The notes: generated from the letters alone by a model not told the origin. DNA of 64,000 nucleotides from Lepturacanthus savala (GCA_030544235.1 CM060464.1:31560602-31624601); one strand, 5' to 3'. Positions 10,716 to 23,099 are shown, counted from the stretch's first letter. Program-made: numbers and translations.

Positions 10716-13700
10716 CATGTATGAATTTGTACAGCTGACTTTTGTGTGTATCTGTTTTACTCTAATTGTGTTCAGCATATGTACAGTTTGTCACAAATTT
10801 TACTTTGGGGTAAATTTGTATTGTAGCACAAGGCTTCTGTTTACACATAAACTGGCATCAGGGGTGATTTGCGATGAGGCTCAGCATGTTTTTACGACTT
10901 CTTTTGTCGCAGTGCAACCGCAACAAAGAAAGTTTCTGCAGGTTTCCAAAGCTCAGCTTCGGCAGCGAAAACCAAACCTCTCTGTTTCTCTTTTAATCAG
11001 GTGCTGTTCACAATTCACATCCGCCACCCTATGATAACTGACAGATTGATGCCTCTCTGGTTTCCAGGTAGTTGGACAGATACACACACAGGAAAACAGC
11101 CTCTGGTATGCAAACTATTCATCTTCAACCTTAAACTAAAAGTGCAGAGAGTGACCTTTTCCTCTATGGATTTCTATATTCGATAAAACGTTTTATTCGC
11201 TCAACTGGAAACAGCGAACAGTCCATACAAACATGTAACCTTAACAATTCACCTCTTGGGTGAAATATGGGCTCTACTTTCACAGATCATTAAGTGGAAC
11301 ATCATCGAGTGGCTGGTAGAGGGGAGAATGTATGCAGAATCTGTAGGGATAATGTAATCTACAATGAATATTACAACAATGAATGTGCGGCCGTGCATGC
11401 AGACGTTTACCTGTCTGCTACTGGACGGTAACCTTGAGCTCACAAAGTCAGTTAAAGCTATGGATTCAGGACATAAACTGATGTTAGAATTTAGAGGTTC
11501 ATTCATTATCTTTCTTAAATTATTTTGTGATATCAGACAATCAGAGATGTGGATGATTAACAACGATCTAGTGATGCACATAGAGATTTTTAAAACAATG
11601 AAAATGTTGTGAGCAATGTTAGAATATATGATTCTTTTTCATTGAGGTGTGGTCAATGCACACGTTTTGTGCAATTACATGTTTACGCTAACGGTAGAAT
11701 TTGTAGGTTCTGGTGGAATCTAGTAGTGAAATTAAAGATTACAAGCAGTTGCCGACCTCAATCCTGTAGAGGAAATTACAGTTGCTGCACTCACACATGA
11801 AAATGTGTCTCTAGTCATTTGTATGTTTTGGCTGACTGTACAAACATGGAAAGAAAACCTGCTCCCCATGTAGATAAAAATACACAAATTCATATTTCAG
11901 GTGATATCGGGTAAATCAACCACTTTTTATGTACTGTAAATCACTTGAGACAATAACACAATACTAAATATGCCTTTTCCATGGATATTCATGACTGTGT
12001 ATAATGACTGTTTCTGATCATTTTGTTTTGGAATCATGTGAAAAAATTTATTGCACTTCATTTAAAACTTTTAACCTAGGACAAAAAAGACATGTTGGCT
12101 AGTTTACATGACTTCTGCATAAGGTTCTGACCTAAAGACTAATGATTGGTTATTTGAATTGTTTTCATCCAGTTTTCTCTATTTGAGCAAAGTATTTAGA
12201 GTGTGACTTGTAAACATATGTTTTAGAACAGATTGATGTTTAGGACCAGATGATTTGTTCATTATAGAAAAAAAAGGCAGAGAAAATGTGAAAGTGACTT
12301 GCTGGAATGTTATTAAGTGATATTTAACATCGGTGTAACATTTCTAGTTGTGACATTCATTAGCTGTGTAGGTGTTGTGACTGCATTTCCAGTCACATTG
12401 TCTCTTTTGTCCTGAAACTTAGAATGTATTGAACCGAATATATAATGAAATGTCTGTTCTGGTTGTTTTTGTGGAGTACAAAGTCAAACTTGTAGTGAAA
12501 AAAGACAGTAAAGTGTTTTTCTTCCTCCTGTGGTGCTGTTATTCACAGGGGAAGAAAGAGCACTGTTGAAGCTTTCATATCATATCACACAAAATTAAAG
12601 AGCTGAGAAGTAACCTGGACTTGACTTGACCGCTGAGACATGACGCACTTCAGACTCCCTGAAGACTTGATTTGAGACTTGGAAGCAAACCGTTTAAGTT
12701 TAGAGTCTCAGTAGACCTGGTGAGAATCAGGAGCAGTTAAAAAGTGTCAGGCAGGGACTGCATAGACTAAAACTCTTAAAGGGGACATAACAAGCTTACT
12801 GTGATGTTATTTATATACTATTATAATAGTTGTTGCCTATGTTAAATATAGTAAAAAAAAATACACCTAGTCAAAGTCAAGGTTTAAAGGTCAATGTTAT
12901 CTTTAATGTCCCTATTGGGAAACTTATTTGCTGCCAGGATATTCAATATACGTAAACATAAAATTACACATAAAAACATACATAGATCAATATCTAAAAA
13001 AAAACAGCAGATAATTGGCAGACTAACATTAAAAGAAGATTAAGATGAGCTTTAGCTTAATGCAAAATTGGGAAAGCAACTTTTTCAGACTAAGGCTGAA
13101 CTGCAGAGTCAGGGCAAGATAAATAATTACTTTTTAAAGTTGTTAATTATGCAAAGCTGTTCCAATAGAGCACTAGAGTAAAAACAGACATATACAATCA
13201 GGGTCTTGTCTAGATAAAGCAGTACCTTCCAGTTGGTAGAAACTACTTATGCTTCTGCCTGTTAGAGTCCTGTGTGAAATACTGCTGAATATAATTGTGT
13301 AACCATCACTCAGTCCAGTTGAAATGATACTGAACACAAATACAGTCATGTATTTAGCTTTTTCAGCTCCACAAACAGCAACAACTCAGTATGTGATATG
13401 AGTGGGAGACACACACTCATATGATAATTCTTAATAATTAAACAATAAGAATGCATAGTTTGATATTTTGTGGTTATTACAAAGCTATCATTTGAAATAC
13501 TCTACTTTTTACTATATTTTCCAAACGTGTGAAGTATCTGTATTATATCAGTATCGTGGATAAATTCTTAACACCTTTTTTTCCCATTTGGACCTGGTGT
13601 GAATCTATTTAGTTTAATCCATTATTCATTCAGGAAGGGTGTGGGTTGGAGACTGCTGGATGTATTTTTTGTAAACAAGTGCTGGATGAGTCATCAAACA

Positions 13701-14698
13701 TTTGAAGCTGTTTTACAGGAAGAGAAGAAAAAACATTTTTTATTGATTTTAATGGGAAAAAATATTCCCAAATTAAATCTTTTCACATATACTAGGCAAA
13801 TACCAAGAGATACATGAAGTAGTAGTAAAGAGACACTGGATTAAAAAAATATTTTAAATTTCATGGGGCCTTAAAACAATTTACATTCATACACATATTT
13901 GTCTTTCTGCTGTGAACATGAATGATATGATATGTTATATTTAACATATTATGTATGATTCAGTGTTGGCTGCAGAACTGAATCCTTACAGCCACTGGGA
14001 TTTGTTTGTTGCTCAAGGACACTACAGAAAAGTGGAATCTCACTGCTCTCACTCAGAAATCATCCAATGTCAGTTAACATACACCAGGGTTCAGACAAAT
14101 TAAAGCCACTGTGTTATTTATGAACCTCCCCTCAGGCTTTTTTTACTTGTTCTGCAGGTTCCATGCCAATATTTATCACTTATATCTCCCATCATAACAT
14201 ATATATTTTTTTTTCTGTGATCAATTTCCCAAGTCCTCTAATGAAAAACAATCGACTGTTCTGGTGGAGTTCGCTACCATCTCGACAATAATTAACTTCT
14301 GGGCAGGTTCATTTCCAAAACTTGATGTATGATAATACATTATTGATTAGCAGACAGAGACAGATTTGCACCATAAATAACAGAGTATATTATCAATGGC
14401 CTCTCAGTGCTGTAACTCAGTTATAGTGAAGTTGAAATCCTGGAAATGTTCAGAGCTACACTGCATTTCTGTAATTAAAGTGGAGTTGGACAGTAACAAA
14501 TCTATAAAGTTATTTTTTAATGAAAAAGCTGTTTAGAAAGAGTGTGTGAAGAATTTTTGAGTATTTTTTTTACATGAAATTAGTTATTTAAAGTGTTTGG
14601 GAACTTGTTTTCTTTTACCTTTTTTATTTATTTTAAAAGTCACATATTTTACACTGTTTCCTGGTTTTATATAAGGTTGTGACTAACACTAACAATAT
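10715..14698 (+). other. glra1: glra1 intron 1; faint repeat traces only
   Basis: No gene. At about 11690-11790 a motif reading tctagtagtgaaattaaaga resembles a phrase at 32370-32420 (tctagtggtgaattttcaga), suggesting two old copies of one dispersed family. At about 12870-12970 the words tcaaggtttaaaggtcaatg and gtccctattgggaaactta recall another common fish repeat. Neither has visible ends. Confidence 0.4.
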
Positions 14699-14873
14699 AC
14701 AGTGGCCATGTGATATTTCAGTTTTTCTTTTTTAAGAAATTTGCCAAAATTTTAACATTTTCTGTCAATATGGGGTGCTAGGTGTGCATTAATGAGGGAA
14801 AATGAACTTAAATGATTTTATGAAATGGCTGCAATTTAACAAAGTAAAAAAAGGGGGTCTGAATACTTGCCGT
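14699..14873 (-). mobile_element. Isolated Tc1-like terminal fragment
   Basis: Contains tacagtgg at the left, then aaattttaacattttctgtc, caatatggggtgcta, aatggctgcaatttaac and gggggtctgaatacttgccg at the right. These are phrases I recognise from the terminal inverted repeat and 3' non-coding part of a common fish Tc1/mariner family. No transposase remains. This could be a solo end left after internal deletion. Confidence 0.65.
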
Positions 14874-16275
14874 ATATTTATGATTCTAAGAACAAAAACT
14901 TGAAATATTTTTAAATTTTCTCTCAAGCAGAACGGGTCATTTTATGTCTAGTCTCATTAATATTAAGAAACCGCTCCTCTAATTGGTTGAGTTGAATGGG
15001 AAGTGGGTGACGACTGTATAGTTTTGGCATCACAACTTCAAGTCCTGACAGATGATTTGACAGCTGGCTCTGTTTCTGAATATGGATGGTGTGCATTTCT
15101 CTGTATATTGAATCATTGAACATTTTTTATAATCAAAATCATTAAAATCTCTCCTTAAAATATCAGTCCTCAGGAACATTTTGAGCTCATTTTCCTTTCC
15201 CTCTTTTTTTTGTTTTTATAATTTCCTAATTGATTTCCAGTGCAGAATGTTTGTGAATCCATATAAACAACCACAGCTGAGTGTTTGTGAAAGGTCTTCT
15301 TCAATCAGCATGTTTACAGATTGCAGCAGGTTAGAGATGTTGGCAGCAAACAGACCAAAAGAAACACTGCAGCACCACAGATCTGCAGCGGAACTGACTG
15401 TTTACTTCATGACCTGCACTGAAAATACTAAAATAGAATTGCCTCTAAATGGATAACAAAATGCTTTAATCCAGGGAGTAAGAAGTTTGCTCCTGTTTAA
15501 CTTTCCTGCCGTTATTAGAGTGTTGAGTGATTTACACAGCTCAGCCGTCCAAGTATCAGCTCTTCATTTGCAGTGATGAGCGAGTGTTTGCAGGGTGAGC
15601 GAGGCAGCGTCTCTGTTAGTGCCAGGCAGGCAAGCGAGCCCTTTGCTTTCCTGAGTGTTACTAAATGCCAGGATGAGATCAATTAGGGTATTTGGGTCTT
15701 CAGAGGCTTCAGGAATATAATGAGGAACACTTAGGGCTAATGACTGGAGCCTTGCATTACCCCACACCTCTCCCTTTCCCTCTCGCGCTCTGTTTGCATA
15801 TTAGACGCTGGCACAGGACGACTCAGCTGTTTTTTCCTCTTCTTTGCTGCCTCAGCGTTGGCCACAGGTCTCCACAGTAGCCGCGGCCAGCATTGATCTG
15901 ATATAATTAAAGCAAATCCGAACTTTGATCATAGAAACCCAGAGAACAGCACACAGAGGGGGAAAATTATCAATGAAAGCAGATGGAGAGGTCTCGGACA
16001 GCTTTCCACTGTGAAACACAATCCACTGTAGTCCCATTAAAACTGTTTACATGTGGAATAGCAATGAAAGTGGTGAATACTACCTTAGTGGAAAGAAACC
16101 TTCGAGAAAAGAGTTCTTGAGCTATAGGTCAATTATACCTTATCACTATACAGCAAAGCTCCCATATCAGATTGATTTTAATATCTTTTTGATTATAAGA
16201 AGGTCTGTGTTCTATAAATATTGTTTTTTAGGTTTTAAAGGCTCAATCTAATGGCCCTCTTTTGCCAAATAAATA
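14874..16275 (+). other. glra1: glra1 intron 1; part looks unique and balanced
   Basis: No gene or transposon seen. The block at about 15540-16040 has balanced composition, several TAATTA/ATTAG-like words and no repeat similarity, which makes it a candidate conserved non-coding element (inference only). Confidence 0.4.
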
Positions 16276-16670
16276 AATTTAACCTTTTAGTCAGTCAGTC
16301 TTTTTCTATACCTGCTTATTCCTCATTAGGGTTGCAGGGGTCTGCTGGAGCCTATCCCAGCGCGTTACGGCGTGAGGCAGGGATACACCCCAGATAGTCG
16401 CCAGCCAATCGTGGGGCACACACACCATTCACTCACACACTCACACCTATGGGCAATTTAGAGTCGCCAATTAACCTGAGCATGTTTTTGGACTGTGGGA
16501 GGAAGCCGGAGAAAACCCGGAGAAAACCCATGCAGACACGGGGAGAACATGCAAACTCCACACAGAAAGGTCCCAGACCCAGGACCAAGGAGGTCTTGAA
16601 CCTGCGACCTTCTTGCTGTGAGGCAACAGCGCTAACCCCTGCTCCACCGTCGCCCCAATTTAACCTTTTA
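16276..16670 (-). mobile_element. Full-length tRNA-derived SINE with perfect 14-bp target-site duplication
   Basis: The 14-bp word AATTTAACCTTTTA flanks the element exactly, at 16276-16289 and 16657-16670, so the insertion is 16290-16656 (367 bp). Read on the - strand it starts with a tRNA-like head (GGTGGAGCAGGGGTTAGCGC resembling box A; AGGTTCAAGACC resembling box B), has the widely shared fish body, and ends in a GACTGACTGAC tail. A 14-bp duplication and a short-unit 3' tail indicate LINE-driven retrotransposition, and the tail style fits an L2-clade partner. It resembles V-SINE/HAmo-type fish SINEs; the exact family is uncertain. A frame of about 78 codons inside it is not a gene. Confidence 0.85.
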
Positions 16671-16854
16671 ATGGTATATTTTTAAAACCCTAACCTTTTA
16701 CTTATTGGGCTGGGGACAACACACCAGTCTTTTCTCTTCTTGTCTTGTGTTGTTTTAAACATAAATACTGTGAAATCTGTGAATACTGTGAAATCAGATA
16801 AATCACAATCTGTCGACCTAAACCAACCAAGACCAAGTGCAGTTGAATGTACAT

Positions 16855-16895
16855 ACTATATACACACATACACACACACACACATATATATATAG
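16855..16895. repeat. (CA)n/(TA)n microsatellite replacing a Tc1 3' end
   Basis: CACATACACACAC passing into TATATATATAGAG. It abuts the point where the neighbouring Tc1 transposase reading breaks off. Confidence 0.9.
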
Positions 16896-17802
16896 AGATT
16901 TGTCGGCTGCACATCCATGATGCGAATCTCCCGTTCCACCACATCCCAAAGATGCTCTATTGGATTGAGATCTGGTGACTGTGGAGGCCATTTGAGTACA
17001 GTGAACTCATTGTCATGTTCAAGAAACCAGTCTGAGATAATTCCAGCTTTATGACATGGCGCATTATCCTGCTGAAAGTAGCCATCAGAAGTTGGGTACA
17101 TTGTGGTCATAAAGGATGGACATGGTCAGCAACAATACTCAGGTAGGCTGTGGCGTTGCAACGATGCTCAATTGGTACCAAAGGGCCCAAAGAGTGTCAA
17201 GAAAATATTCCCCACACCATTACACCACCACCACCAGCCTGAACCTTTGATACAAGGCAGGATGGATCCATGCTTTCATGTTGTTGATGCCAAATTCTGA
17301 CCCTACCATCTGAATGTTGCAGCAGAAATCTAGACTCATCAGACCAGGCAACATTTTTCCAATCTTCTATTGTCCAATTTCGATGAGCTTGTGCAAATTG
17401 TAGCCTCAGTTTCCTGTTCTTAGCTGAAAGGAGTGGCACCCGGCATGGTCTTCTGCTGCTGTAGCCCATCTGCCTCAAAGTTCGATGTACTGTGCGTTCA
17501 GAGATGCTCTTCTGCCTACCTTGGTTGTAACGGGTGCTTATTTGAGTCACTGTTGCCTTTCTATCAGCTTGAACCAGTCTAGCCATTCTCCTCTGACCTC
17601 TGGCATCAACAAGGCATTTCCGCCCACAGAACTGCCGCTCACTGGATATTTTTTCTTTTTCGGACCATTCTCTGTAAACCCTAGAGATGGTTGTGCGTGG
17701 AAATCCCAGTAGATCAGCAGTTTCTGAAATACTCAGACCAGCCCTTCTGGCACCAACAACCATGCCACGTTCAAAGTCACTCAAATCACCTTTCTTGCCC
17801 AA
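16896..17802 (-). pseudogene. Tc1-like DDE transposase pseudogene
   Basis: The reading begins GKKGDLSDFERGMVVGARRA with the paired helix-turn-helix DNA-binding region (about residues 1-110, including LGFPRTTISRVYREWSE), followed by the catalytic domain. All three catalytic acidic residues are visible: Asp in AWSDESRF, Asp in FQQDNAPCHKA and Glu in DLNPIEHLWD. Three lesions disable it. The expected start ATG reads TTG (17800-17802). A Trp codon became TGA at about 17197-17199. A one-base deletion near 17113 shifts the frame before the MTTMYPTSDGYF segment. The reading stops being transposase at 16896, so roughly the last 60 residues are missing by comparison with related fish transposases. Confidence 0.93.
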
Positions 17803-17871
17803 ACTGATGCTCGGTTTGAACTGCAGGAGATTGATTAGAAATTAAGTGTTAACGAGCAGTTGGACAGGTGA

Positions 17872-17874
<3 letters not shown>
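16896..17874 (-). mobile_element. Tc1-like element, 3'-truncated, with damaged 5' terminal repeat
   Basis: The element runs right to left. At its 5' end (17874) cactcacctgtccaactgct matches the inner terminal repeat of a fish Tc1 family, but the family, as I recall it, has about 21 more bases between two CACC words; they are absent, consistent with deletion between short direct repeats. Part of the non-coding DNA before the transposase is also missing. The 3' end is lost at 16896, where the sequence becomes microsatellite, so only one damaged terminus remains and the copy cannot be mobile. It lies inside glra1 intron 1, antisense to the gene. Confidence 0.9.

Positions 17875-17943
<69 letters not shown>
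17875..17943. repeat. (TA)n microsatellite
   Basis: About 34 TA units directly adjoining the 5' end of the Tc1 element. Tc1 elements insert at TA, so this tract is a natural target. Confidence 0.97.
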
Positions 17944-17947
<4 letters not shown>

Positions 17948-18267
17948 TTTGAATGAATGTATCCTCTGCCAGCAAATCCATTCATAAAGACGAGCGCCTA
18001 CTAATAAAAAACCTTTAATCCATTCGCTCTTTATTATAATCTCGGTTGGTGTTTTGAATAAACTGCAGTGTTTAAAGTGTAGCGAATAAGTCGCATCGTA
18101 TAGTCCGGAATTTACGGCATACATGCCCTCATGCATCCTCATTTCCCTTACAGCCGAAACAAGGCGAGTGCGTGTCTTATTTTAAAAAAAACAAATAACT
18201 GTCCCGAACAGAAAACCGTGACCCAAAACCACAATACATACTGTGATTTTGTTCATTGATAGGTGTG

Positions 18268-18269
<2 letters not shown>

Positions 18270-18329
<60 letters not shown>
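18270..18329. repeat. (TA)n microsatellite
   Basis: About 30 TA units followed by TGTATGTATGG. Confidence 0.97.
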
Positions 18330-18338
<9 letters not shown>

Positions 18339-18626
18339 GTCACAGTATACTTTGGTATTTGATGTAAATTACAGCATTTACATATATATGAGTATAGTAT
18401 ACAGTTTCTTAATGTTTACCATTGCACCTGGTAAAAGCATTTGAGCAAGAAAGTAATTACAGAGTAATGTATTTCATTAAATGAAAACAAAAAACATTTA
18501 GAAACCTCAATTCAGTTCAACGAGGTGCACTTGAATGCATCATGAAGTGGTTAGAGTTTTGAAGTGCAAAAAGCATGACAGCAGCTAAGAGATGCTAATG
18601 CAAACAAACAGACAGCGACACATCCA

Positions 18627-19351
18627 GTCACCAATAGGATGAGAATCGAGAACCGGTTCCTGTATTGAATCGGTTCCGTATGTTTCAATTCCATGGAATC
18701 GTTTGGCATCGTTTGGATCAATTCCAATCCGCGTGAATCTACGTCACGTAACTGATGACGTTACACCGGTTTAGCACGTCCTAAACAACAATGGCGCCCA
18801 CCAGATTCAAAAGCTCCAAGTTTGGCTTCACTTTATGAAAAAAGGATGGAAACAGACGACTTGCAGTCATTGCAAAATGTGCATAACAGCATCGGGAACA
18901 CGACAAATATGCACAAACGTGGAATAACGTTCAAGGAGTGTCGTGTTTTTGACGCTTCGGAGTGATACATCTCAACCCAGCAGCAGCTGCAGTAGCCAAG
19001 CTATCATCTCTAAGGTTACGTATACTTCCTGAAAAAGAAGACATGCTTATTTTTCTGCAAAAGAATTGTTAATTCTTCATTGTATTTTCAGATTGCACTA
19101 TGCACTGCTCCATCGTATTTGACAGTATTACACATTGCTACAGTTAACACAGTATCTAGGCTTTGGGTTCTTTTGACGTCACTGTTGAGTTTGTAAGGTC
19201 GTGACTTCCAAGTAAACAAATTTATACTAATTAAACAGCTTTTTTTTCCGAAATTATAATTGATAAGAGTATTGATAAAGAATCATATAATTAAACAGTA
19301 TTAATAATGGAATCAGAATCATAAAAATCAATTCCCATCCCTACTCACCAA
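18627..19351 (+). mobile_element. Non-autonomous hAT element with 8-bp target-site duplication
   Basis: The unit 18635-19343 (709 bp) is bounded by near-identical 8-bp duplications, gtcaccaa (18627-18634) and ctcaccaa (19344-19351). The ends are imperfect inverted repeats: taggatgagaatcga at the left, and the right end read in reverse is tagggatgggaattga. Internally a broken reading at about 18811-18930 contains VWLHFMKK, then TTCSHCKMCITASG, the start of a BED zinc finger, followed by a frameshift before the NTTNMHK segment. The 8-bp duplication, end sequence and BED finger together point to the hAT superfamily. The catalytic domain is absent, so this is a deletion derivative. Confidence 0.85.
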
Positions 19352-22300
19352 GCCAAAGTATAAAAGAAATGCAGTTCTTTTAAGATGGAATGGCTGTTGG
19401 AGTATGTGCAAATTGAAGAACAAGCGGTGAAATTGGGTGAGATTTTTTCTTTTTAGAGTAAAAAAGGGCTACTCTGCAAAAAAATAAAGTGTGAATATCT
19501 GACATTACTCACAGTGGTCCTCAGTTTGCTCAGAGAGCTTGTGTGTATGCCCAGATACATGAAAAATTAGAGGGAACATTGCTGCCAAATCCCACTGAGA
19601 ACGCTCTGCCAGTCCGAGACACTGGGATTTGGGAAAAAAAAAGTTTCTCATGTAAATTTTTATGTATTAAAACTAATTTATCTAAATGGTTTAATGCAAA
19701 ATGAACCATCTCAGCACAATCTCAATCTGTCTTTATTTGAAAAAGGAACACAAATGAATTACCCTGGCTGTTTTCCGCCTAATTAGGATCTTACTTTGTA
19801 TGGTTACTAGGTAGAAAACATTCATCGGAGCTCAGATCAGTCCATAATTGTGTAACAGCCTGCGTTACAAATTATTCAGAGTTAGAAAGCTGTTTACTAG
19901 TCTGGGAGTGTCTGATTATTCTGTGTCATTATGTGAAGTGGCACTAAGATAACTCAGCTGCAGCTTCTGTTTCTCATTTGTCTCTTACAAACTGCAGCAT
20001 TAAACCACACAACTACCTGCATGTTGTCATTGTAGCTAAATTAAATTGCTCACTGCAGGTTAGAGACATACAGGATATTACCTTTATTTTACAAATGTAA
20101 AACACAAAGATATAATGAAGCTGGAAATATTTGCTTGATGGAGGAAAATCCACATGTTGGATAGTCAGTGACCTGCTACATGGTTCCTAACTAATATAGA
20201 TGGAGTCCATTAGCTTCACCTGAGCATTTTCTGATGGAAAATCTGTTGTGAAAATGCTCTAATGGCCTTATCTAGCTTGGCTTTGGCTTTGTTTTGATTA
20301 GTGGTAGTAGGGTATCTTTTTAGGAGGTGTTGGAACTGTCACAGGAGAAGATTTAAGGTGTAAAAATGTTTCTACATGTCACAGTCTCAGCATTATGGAG
20401 ATAATATCAGAGCAGACATTTCCTGGTGAGCCACAGCTGGAGAGTTTGTCTCTTCTGTTGAGAAATGAAGTGCCATAACACACAAAGTAATGCTACATAT
20501 TCATCTGTGATGCAGCATTGTTTCTTTCAGTCCTGTTTGTTAATGTTGACTCTGTTTTTACGGTTTCTACAGAGCATCTATTGAAGAAAATGTCTTAAAA
20601 CATATTTATCTCTTATTTATTGTTATTTATTATTACTGGTTATTATTACACTAAAGTATATAGCATATTATAAATAGCATTTACAAAGTAGTTTAATTTG
20701 TAAATTCTAAAGTAGAAAGCACTTATCAATACAATAAATAGCAATGCACCAGAAAAGGATGTAAAACAAACAAATATTTAAAATAAATAAATAAAATATT
20801 AATAATACACATATATAAAAACCAACTAACCCAAACAGTGTAGAATCTTTTTACATGTATCCGTCACATCACCAAAATGTATCGTCTCCATCTAACAAGG
20901 TCTTACATGAAGAGAAAATATTACTTATATGATGTTGCAGGGAAATTAGGTCATTAGCATAACAAAAAGACAGCCCAAACGGCAGAAAATTTCTGTTTAA
21001 GAGATAATTTATAATGTTTAGTTCTGTTTGGACCCACATTGGTTCTGACTGTTAACATAATATATGCAGCAGAATAAGAAGAATTCGCTGCTCGGTTTAG
21101 GTTCCATCCTGTTTCATTAAGCTTCTTCAGTTCTTCTGATCATGACAATAGTAGTTCTCACACTGAGCTGAAATGCCGCAGCATTAAAACACTTCAATCA
21201 GTGACAGAAAAATCCTCCTGCCTTCTTGCTGTTTAACCACAGTTTCCTCTGCAGGCAGCTGATACTCTGAGGATGCGTCAGTGGTTTGGAAGCTTTTATG
21301 TTGGTGTGTGTCACAGGATGCTGCTTATCTTGCTTCTTATCTTGCTGCTTCCTGTGGTCTGGATCATCCTGGGTTTATTTGAACTGGTTTTTATTCTGGG
21401 ATTGATGTTGCCGTTAAAGAATCTTAAATGTCCGTTACTTATTTTGACACCAGGGATCCGTTCAGTGCCTCCACTGACTCCGAGGGCTTGTTGCACTAGT
21501 TCTTTTTAGTACCTTTGAACTATTTGAATTATAACAGGATTAATCTCTCTATCTATGTTAATCTTGTTTTAAAGGCTACAAGTGGGAGTCCAGATCCCAG
21601 ATCTGTCAGAATCTCACAGTCTGCGTCTAATTCAACCAGACGCTACAATCCAAATAGCTCAAACATAAATTATCTTTGTGTTGAGGTCGTGCTGGTGTAA
21701 TCCCAATCTGTGACTAATCTGATTTCACCATCATTAGCCCGGCAGTGTGTTTGTTCAATGCTAATTTGAAAGCAACTTCACATGGGTCTTATGCTTTATT
21801 GTATCTCGACGGCTGCGAGAGCCCGGTCCAAACAACAGAAATTAGTTTTTTTAGCGAGAGCTTGATCCTAGCACATTCCCACTTGTCCTCATTGTAAAGA
21901 GGATTAAGCTCAGATTCGTCACGTTGTGGCAGGAATTATTGACGCAGAGATAATCTCTGATCCACCTAATTTACCGTCACAGGGAAAAGAATTAGATGAA
22001 GTCTGATGTGCCTCAGAAACCTGATGTCTCCTTATTGATCGGCATTGACTGGAGGCGAATGTGAGTGCTGGAGGTTTTTTGGAGACGCTATCAGACGTCC
22101 GTTATCTGATCCCTGATGGTTCAAGGAGGTTTCTTCAAGTTTTCTACTCAGATCCTCCGGAGACACCTGGGGTTGTTAGTCTGATAAACCATTGACAGCA
22201 GCAGATCGTTGTCGTCAATAATCCCAACTTCTACCTGCTCTCATCAGTCACCTCTGACCTCAGCAGCACAGTCGCTGCCAAATGTTCAAGCAGACAATTA

Positions 22301-22616
22301 CATCAGTGCTGTAATCACTCATGAAAATGAACTGATTTAATCTCAGCAAAACAGTGATGAGGATCATTTTCACCTTTAAACAGTAAGGATCTGCACGATT
22401 TTGATAAATGTGTTAAAAGAGGACATTTATTTGTGTTTCATACAGTCTGCTACATTTATATATGCTGTTTGTGTTCATCAGAACTCAGTAATTCTGATGA
22501 ACAACAGAAAATAACTATATTAGTGTTTGAGAGTTAAGTCTTCAGGTTTGAATGTGGATTCAAGTAGAAATAGAAACGTAGTTTCATTCCAAAATTGCAC
22601 AATGGTTTAAAGTCTG
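19352..22616 (+). other. glra1: glra1 intron 1; no gene, one candidate regulatory block
   Basis: No coding segment. About 21700-22300 has balanced base composition, TAAT-core words and no repeat similarity, so it is a candidate conserved element. The rest is A+T-rich unique-looking DNA. Confidence 0.4.
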
Positions 22617-22765
22617 CAGTGGTGGAAAGTAACTAAGTACATTTACTCAAGTACAGTTTGAGATTCATGTATTTTACTTAATTATGTCTATGTGATGGCG
22701 CTTTATACTACAACAGTAAAATACCCTCATGTGTGAAAACAGATAACTTTATACTTTAACTACAC

Positions 22766-22885
22766 TGTAAAATCACCAATGTTAATATAACACTTAAAGA
22801 GTTCATTTAGTTACTAGTTACTAGTTAACACTAGTGGTGTTATAATTACCTTTTTAAGTGTTATATTAACACTGGAGATTTTACA
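22766..22885. mobile_element. Palindromic MITE-like element
   Basis: 35-bp arms, 22766-22800 and 22851-22885, are inverted copies with three mismatches (shared core GTTAATATAACACTTAAA). The 50-bp middle contains a smaller imperfect palindrome around TTAACACTAGTGGTGTTA. There is no coding capacity. This is the structure of a small foldback or MITE element; superfamily unknown. Confidence 0.6.
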
Positions 22886-23099
22886 TACAACATATTTGTA
22901 GTGAAAATGAGTTGTGTGAGTGGGTGAGCTACTTTGCTGGAATCCCTGATGAACCAACAATAAAGTTGGCGAATCCCAGAAACCACTGGAGCTGCAAGTG
23001 GAGCAAAAAGTGCAACTTGTATATTTATTAATTACGCACAGAATGCTATATTTCAAATGTACATTTCCTTTAGTTTTGATGATTATAACTGACAACTAA

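Noticed and set aside
10633..11034. 133-codon frame starting with Cys-Val repeats
   Set aside because: The start is inside the (GT)n tract and the remainder has no resemblance or splice signals.
16449..16685. 78-codon + strand frame
   Set aside because: It lies entirely within the SINE and its target-site duplication.
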